Made by a program: the position numbers and the translations under genes
Assembly (NCBI GenBank): GCA_000149265.1
Contig: CH002525.1
Location: forward strand, 718,482-782,481
DNA: 64,000 nt
From: Ciona savignyi
Lineage: Eukaryota > Chordata > Ascidiacea > Phlebobranchia > Cionidae
Reading direction: 5' to 3'
Notes under the pieces: generated by a model
What the model saw: the letters and a program-made list of their open reading frames with translations, nothing else
The model's database searches: none
Told to the model about the DNA's origin: nothing
In this document: piece after piece, positions 1 through 64,000 of the stretch
Layout of the letters: every line of letters starts with the position of its first letter
Position numbering within the stretch: the first letter of the stretch is position 1

Positions 1-46
1 AAAGGCGACGTATACTAAACCACCCAGACTAATTTGTCGGACAACC
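1..46 (-). repeat. Head of a tRNA-derived SINE, cut by the window edge
   Basis: Read on the minus strand, this stretch matches the head of the SINE-like sequence at 58195-58335: TGTCCGACA, then ATTAGTC, then an A-box-like stretch and a CACCTTT/CGCCTTT block in the same order. Only the first part is inside the window. Seen directly as a repeat; the SINE assignment is an inference from the better copy. Confidence 0.45.
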
Positions 47-328
47 TAGGTCCACCAAATATATTTTATATAAAATCGCTTAACGCTTTGACGGCGGAAT
101 AGAATACTTAACTAAGTAAAACTGAATACAGTAGACGCCGCTTATTAAGACCACAGATAATATTACCAGCCGCTTAATACAAACAATTTGGTACGATCCG
201 GAATTCTCCATTTAAAATTCTCCGTTTAATATGACCATTTTCGGATAATATTACCAACATTTTCTTCATATTTTTTCCGCCACACAATTATAACTTCGCC
301 TTTTGAACATGCGTGGGTATATGGTGCC

Positions 329-1660
329 GCGCTGTAGTGAAATGAAGCTAAATTTCAAAACAGTCAGATTTAGTTTTTCATGGCTTCGGGGAATTTCCCC
401 AAGTTTGGTACATAAGCTTCTGTTTTTACATATTTGGGTCATGTTATCTAACAATAAAGTTGTAATCAGATTTGTTAAAACCCTGTTGAAGATGTCGGGG
501 CGATATGGTTTACCTGTTATAATATTGATTTAGGAACAAATCCTTTTATAGGTTATGTCCCTAGGTATTTTATTTATTTTTTCTTGTTGGTACAGCGACG
601 GCTACCGCACTAACATTCATCAAATCTGATCAAAATTGGAACAGTTATTCTAACCCCATGTTCAAAATAAACTAAGTTTTTAGAAAAAAATACCTTTTTG
701 GTTTTTAGAGTCTCAAATGAATCCCCTAGAATTTATTTTCCAAAATATTTGTTTTTTGCATATCTAAACCATGTTGTCTAAATAATGACAAAGTTTTACT
801 GCGTTTCCATTACCCCCTCTTTGCAATTTCATTACTCTTTTTGGCATTGATGTCGGGGCGACATGATATGCCTGTCGCAATCATGATTTGAGAACGAAAT
901 ATTTTTTCGGGTATTTTCATAGGAATTTTATTTATTTCTTTTAGGTTTTAAATCAGTAACTAATGCACATACATTATACCAAATCTGATTCAAATTGGAG
1001 CAGCTGTTCAAGCGCTATGCCCAAAAAGGCGCTAGAACGGCTGTTTTATTATTATTCAGATTTGGTGAATGTTGGACCGTTAGACACTTCAGTGCCAATT
1101 GAAAGAAATAAAATATTTCCTTAAGGTAATTCCCTTAAAAACGAAGATATATTCCTAAATCCTGAATGTGACAGGCATGGCATTTTGCCACGACATCTAC
1201 TAGAAGGGGTAATGGAAACGCAATAAAACTCTGTTATTTGTTAGAAAACATGGTCTATATGCAGAAACAAAAATTTTGAGGAATAAATACTAGGGGAATA
1301 CCTCCTGAGACTACAAAATCCAAACCGGTATTTACTAAAAAATAGTTGCATAGCGGTAGAACAGCTGCTTTAATTTTGATCAGATTTGGTAAAATGTAAG
1401 TATACCCTATCTGCCAATCTACCATTAAGAAAAATAAAAATAAAATACCTAGTGAAATACCATAAAGATTATGATTTGTTTCTAAATCATGATTGTGACA
1501 TCTTCACCCAGGAGTCGTCAAATTGGATTAAAACTTGTTAGATAACATAGGCCAGATATGTAAAAACAGTAATTTATGTATTAAACCCAAGCGAATTCCT
1601 CGAAGCCATGAAAAACTAAATCGGGCTGTTTGGGAATTTAGCCGCATTTCACTACATCGC
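329..1660. repeat. 1.3 kb foldback (inverted repeat) of four related modules
   Basis: The left arm (about 329-1015) and right arm (about 1029-1660) are diverged reverse complements that meet at GCGC...GCGC around 1012-1032. Each arm is itself two direct copies of a module of about 350 bp. The module contains a 'catgttNtctaa' block, a 'gatgtcggggcga' block (near 491 and 847; inverted near 1185 and 1490) and an 'aaatctgatcaaaattgga' block. No reading frame over about 80 codons runs through it. It could be a foldback transposon or a satellite-derived palindrome. I do not recognise the family. Confidence 0.8.
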
Positions 1661-1860
1661 TTGACAAGAGGCTTTAACTTAAAACATTTGTGGTTAAATT
1701 AACGTAAATCTAACACGATTATTCATTTTTAACTACACATTGAAAGAAAGTTTGCTTGGATAACTATGGGGCCCATGCGTTATAGCTTGCAGAATCAAAA
1801 CTATCGCAGTCCGGTTAGACTTTCTGAAATGTTGGATATCACGGACCTGGCGTGGGTGAC

Positions 1861-2155
1861 CAGTCAACTGAACCCCTTACAACTGAACCCCTTACAACTG
1901 AGCCCCTACAACTGAACCCCTTTACAACTGAACCCCTTTTAACCGAAGGCTTTTAACTGAAAAGGGGGTTCAGTTGTAAAGAGGTTCAATTGAAATGGGT
2001 TCAGTTGTAAAGGGGTTCAGTTTAAAGGGGTCCAGTTAAAAGGATTTCAGTTGTAAGGGGCTTAATTGTAGGGGTTCAGTTGTAAAGGGTTCAGTTGTAA
2101 GGGTTCAGTTGTAAGGGGTTCAGTTGTAAGGGGTTCAGTTGTCATGGAACCCCTG
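1861..2155. repeat. Inverted array of 15-17 bp repeats (TTACAACTGAACCCC)
   Basis: About six copies of a unit close to TTACAACTGAACCCC run forward from 1866 to 1960. About ten reverse-complement copies (GGGGTTCAGTTGTAA) then run from 1962 to 2150. The tract could fold into one long hairpin with many registers. Simple tandem mutation plus inversion would produce it; no coding potential. Confidence 0.8.
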
Positions 2156-2224
2156 GCGTGCACATATCTAACAATAACATATATTGTGTAATGAACATTA
2201 TAACAATATCGGATTCTTACCTTA

Positions 2225-2400
2225 GGAACCCATGCGTTTATGCTTGCAGAAACAAACTACATATATACTTGGTGTATAAATTATAAACTGTGGTTAAGGA
2301 CCCTACTCGCATGAATATATATAGCATACAAAATGTGGTTTACAAATAGTGGTGGTTAAACTAACGTGGTTGACATTCTCTAGTTTAAACTTGAATTATG
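2225..2400. repeat. Dispersed repeat shared with 49720-49860
   Basis: The stretch contains 'gcttgcagaaacaaac', a tata/gtataa middle and 'aaatagtggtggtt', followed by a gttgacattctcta end. The same blocks occur in the same order at 49720-49860 inside a dynein intron. A weaker partial match lies near 1750-1800. Family unknown. Confidence 0.5.
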
Positions 2401-2468
2401 ATGATGGTATTTCCGATTTGGAAAGAATAAACTTCGGCGCTTAATAGCTTTCAGCTACAATCAGAATA

Positions 2469-2517
2469 TCGTGACGGTTCCTACATTCGTTTCCGTGACG
2501 GTTCCTACATTCGATTT
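2469..2517. repeat. Short tandem duplication, about 23 bp unit, two copies
   Basis: The block gtgacggttcctacattcg occurs twice in tandem with a short spacer. A minor feature of the upstream region. Confidence 0.7.
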
Positions 2518-2958
2518 GTTTTAATTGTGTTTGTTTCTTTAAATTTGATTTTAAATGCTGTATATGTGGAGTATTTGTTACGTTTTAACACGTTCTTAAA
2601 AATTAAAAAACAAATTGGGTTTGACGACTTCGGTTTTTATGACCATTCGGATATTATGACCAAATTGGTCTGGTCCCAAAGTGATCATATTAAGTTGCGT
2701 CTACGGTATATAACTTTTATATTTAGTAAGATAGGTGTAGATTAAAGATTCTTCTTTGGGGGCGACCTGCAAGGCTGCAACTCCGCCCAGAAAAGCGTTG
2801 AAATAAATACAATCAAAAATCGTCATGAAATTTAACAAAAAACTTACCAACTGATTATCTTTGCAGGCAAGTATCGTTCAGTAATCAGTATCAATTGTTT
2901 AATGGTTCGATACGAATGCAAAAAAGAAGGAAACGAGGCAAAAAATGAGGCATGTTCT

Positions 2959-2966
2959 TGACGTCA
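2959..2966. promoter_or_regulatory. CRE-like palindrome TGACGTCA upstream of dynein
   Basis: The perfect octamer TGACGTCA lies about 580 bp before the start codon, with a second half-site-like TGACGTCC near 3008. The motif is the known CREB/ATF consensus. Any role here is only a suggestion, because an octamer occurs by chance at this scale and the transcription start is unknown. Confidence 0.2.
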
Positions 2967-3489
2967 CAACCTTGGGATTGCCCGATCTAAAATCAGGGGC
3001 AAACCGTGACGTCCCACCAACAACATCAAACGATGTGAACGATATACAGAATACAGATGCTACAATAGGAATAGGGTTACCGGTAAACTAAATATACTAT
3101 AAAAGTTTTTTGATCCCATTAAAAATATTTTATGTATGAATATTAAATAAGAATATGACAAAATAAATATTTGTTTCAATTATTAATTTATTTTTTTATT
3201 ATTATTTTAGATGTCGTTTTTGCCAAACTGTAAAAAATGTGTTAAATTTGGTGAACTACTTCGTGTCGAAAAAAAGCAATTAAATATCCGACGTCTGTGT
3301 CTGCATGAATAAATTTGCTAACCTTGGCTATACCATGTGTAAAAGGTTAAACGTTTACCGGTATCCTCAAAATACAGATATCAAGCAGTAAAGCACCATT
3401 CTGGATTGGTATGATCTGGTATAGTCATATTCTGACAGTATTATTCGGAAAATTATTTACACCCCTTGTCAATTTCTCTGTATATTCCA

Positions 3490-3548
3490 GTTTACAAGTT
3501 TCTAATTTTAGTTACTGTATAAACATTCAAAAAGACCCAAATTAAAAA
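3490..3548 (+). promoter_or_regulatory. 5' leader of dynein heavy chain with possible trans-splice acceptor
   Basis: Between a pyrimidine-rich 'tctaattttag' ending at 3511 (another AG ends at 3490) and the ATG at 3549 is a short leader of about 37 bp. Tunicates add a spliced leader to many mRNAs, so either AG could be an outron acceptor. It could equally be an ordinary 5' UTR. No TATA box or initiator could be assigned. Confidence 0.25.
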
Positions 3549-63944
<60,396 letters not shown>

Positions 63945-64000
63945 GTGCGTAATAGCATTGGTTTATCATTCATTTTGGAGCTATTAATACTGCTGATGGT

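Overview
The window is animal nuclear DNA and holds one very large, intron-rich gene on the + strand: the heavy chain of cytoplasmic dynein 1 (human DYNC1H1 orthologue). It runs from the start codon at 3549 to the window end. Once a redundant contig is set aside, I can place 75 coding exons joined by GT-AG introns. They encode about 3,950 of the roughly 4,600 residues expected: tail, linker, AAA1 to AAA4, stalk with microtubule-binding domain, AAA5 and the start of AAA6. The last 650-700 residues lie beyond the window. Short AT-rich introns, many short non-autonomous transposons and strong haplotype divergence fit an invertebrate chordate such as a Ciona-like tunicate. That placement is an inference; the gene identity is not in doubt.

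Layout: 1-3548 is repeat-rich upstream DNA with a 1.3 kb foldback and an inverted array of short repeats. 3549-6370 holds exons 1-4. 7260-14257 holds exons 5-21 (segment A), followed by part of an antisense Ty3/gypsy element that stops at a 100-N gap (16199-16298). 16299-32230 (segment B) repeats exons 5-21, carries the gypsy element whole, and adds exons 22-25 up to a second 100-N gap (32231-32330). 32331-34720 (segment C) starts inside the gypsy element and repeats exons 22-25. From 34755 on, everything is single copy: tail and linker (exons 26-40), AAA1 (41-43), AAA2 (44-48), AAA3 (49-55), AAA4 (56-61), stalk and microtubule-binding domain (62-67), AAA5 (68-71) and early AAA6 (72-75).

The most important structural point is that A and C abut. 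Measured against B, A stops only 27 bp before C begins. A plus C is therefore one complete haplotype, and B looks like the other allele's contig scaffolded between them. Every exonic difference I saw between the copies is synonymous, while introns differ by whole transposon insertions with clean target-site duplications and matching empty sites. Exon phases would also allow the duplicate exons to be spliced in frame, so automatic gene models could report a false dynein with a doubled tail.

A second point concerns the gene itself. Exon 41, which encodes the AAA1 P-loop (the main ATPase site), has a net +2 frame error just before the P-loop. It is the only one of the 75 exons whose length breaks frame.

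I found no second protein-coding host gene, no structural RNA gene and no CRISPR. The remaining content is introns and transposons: hAT-type elements with 8-bp target-site duplications, a piggyBac-type element with TTAA flanks, a gypsy LTR element, tRNA-derived SINE pieces and microsatellites. I did not find a new functional system here. The novelty lies in the assembly structure, the foldback repeat and the set of dimorphic transposons.
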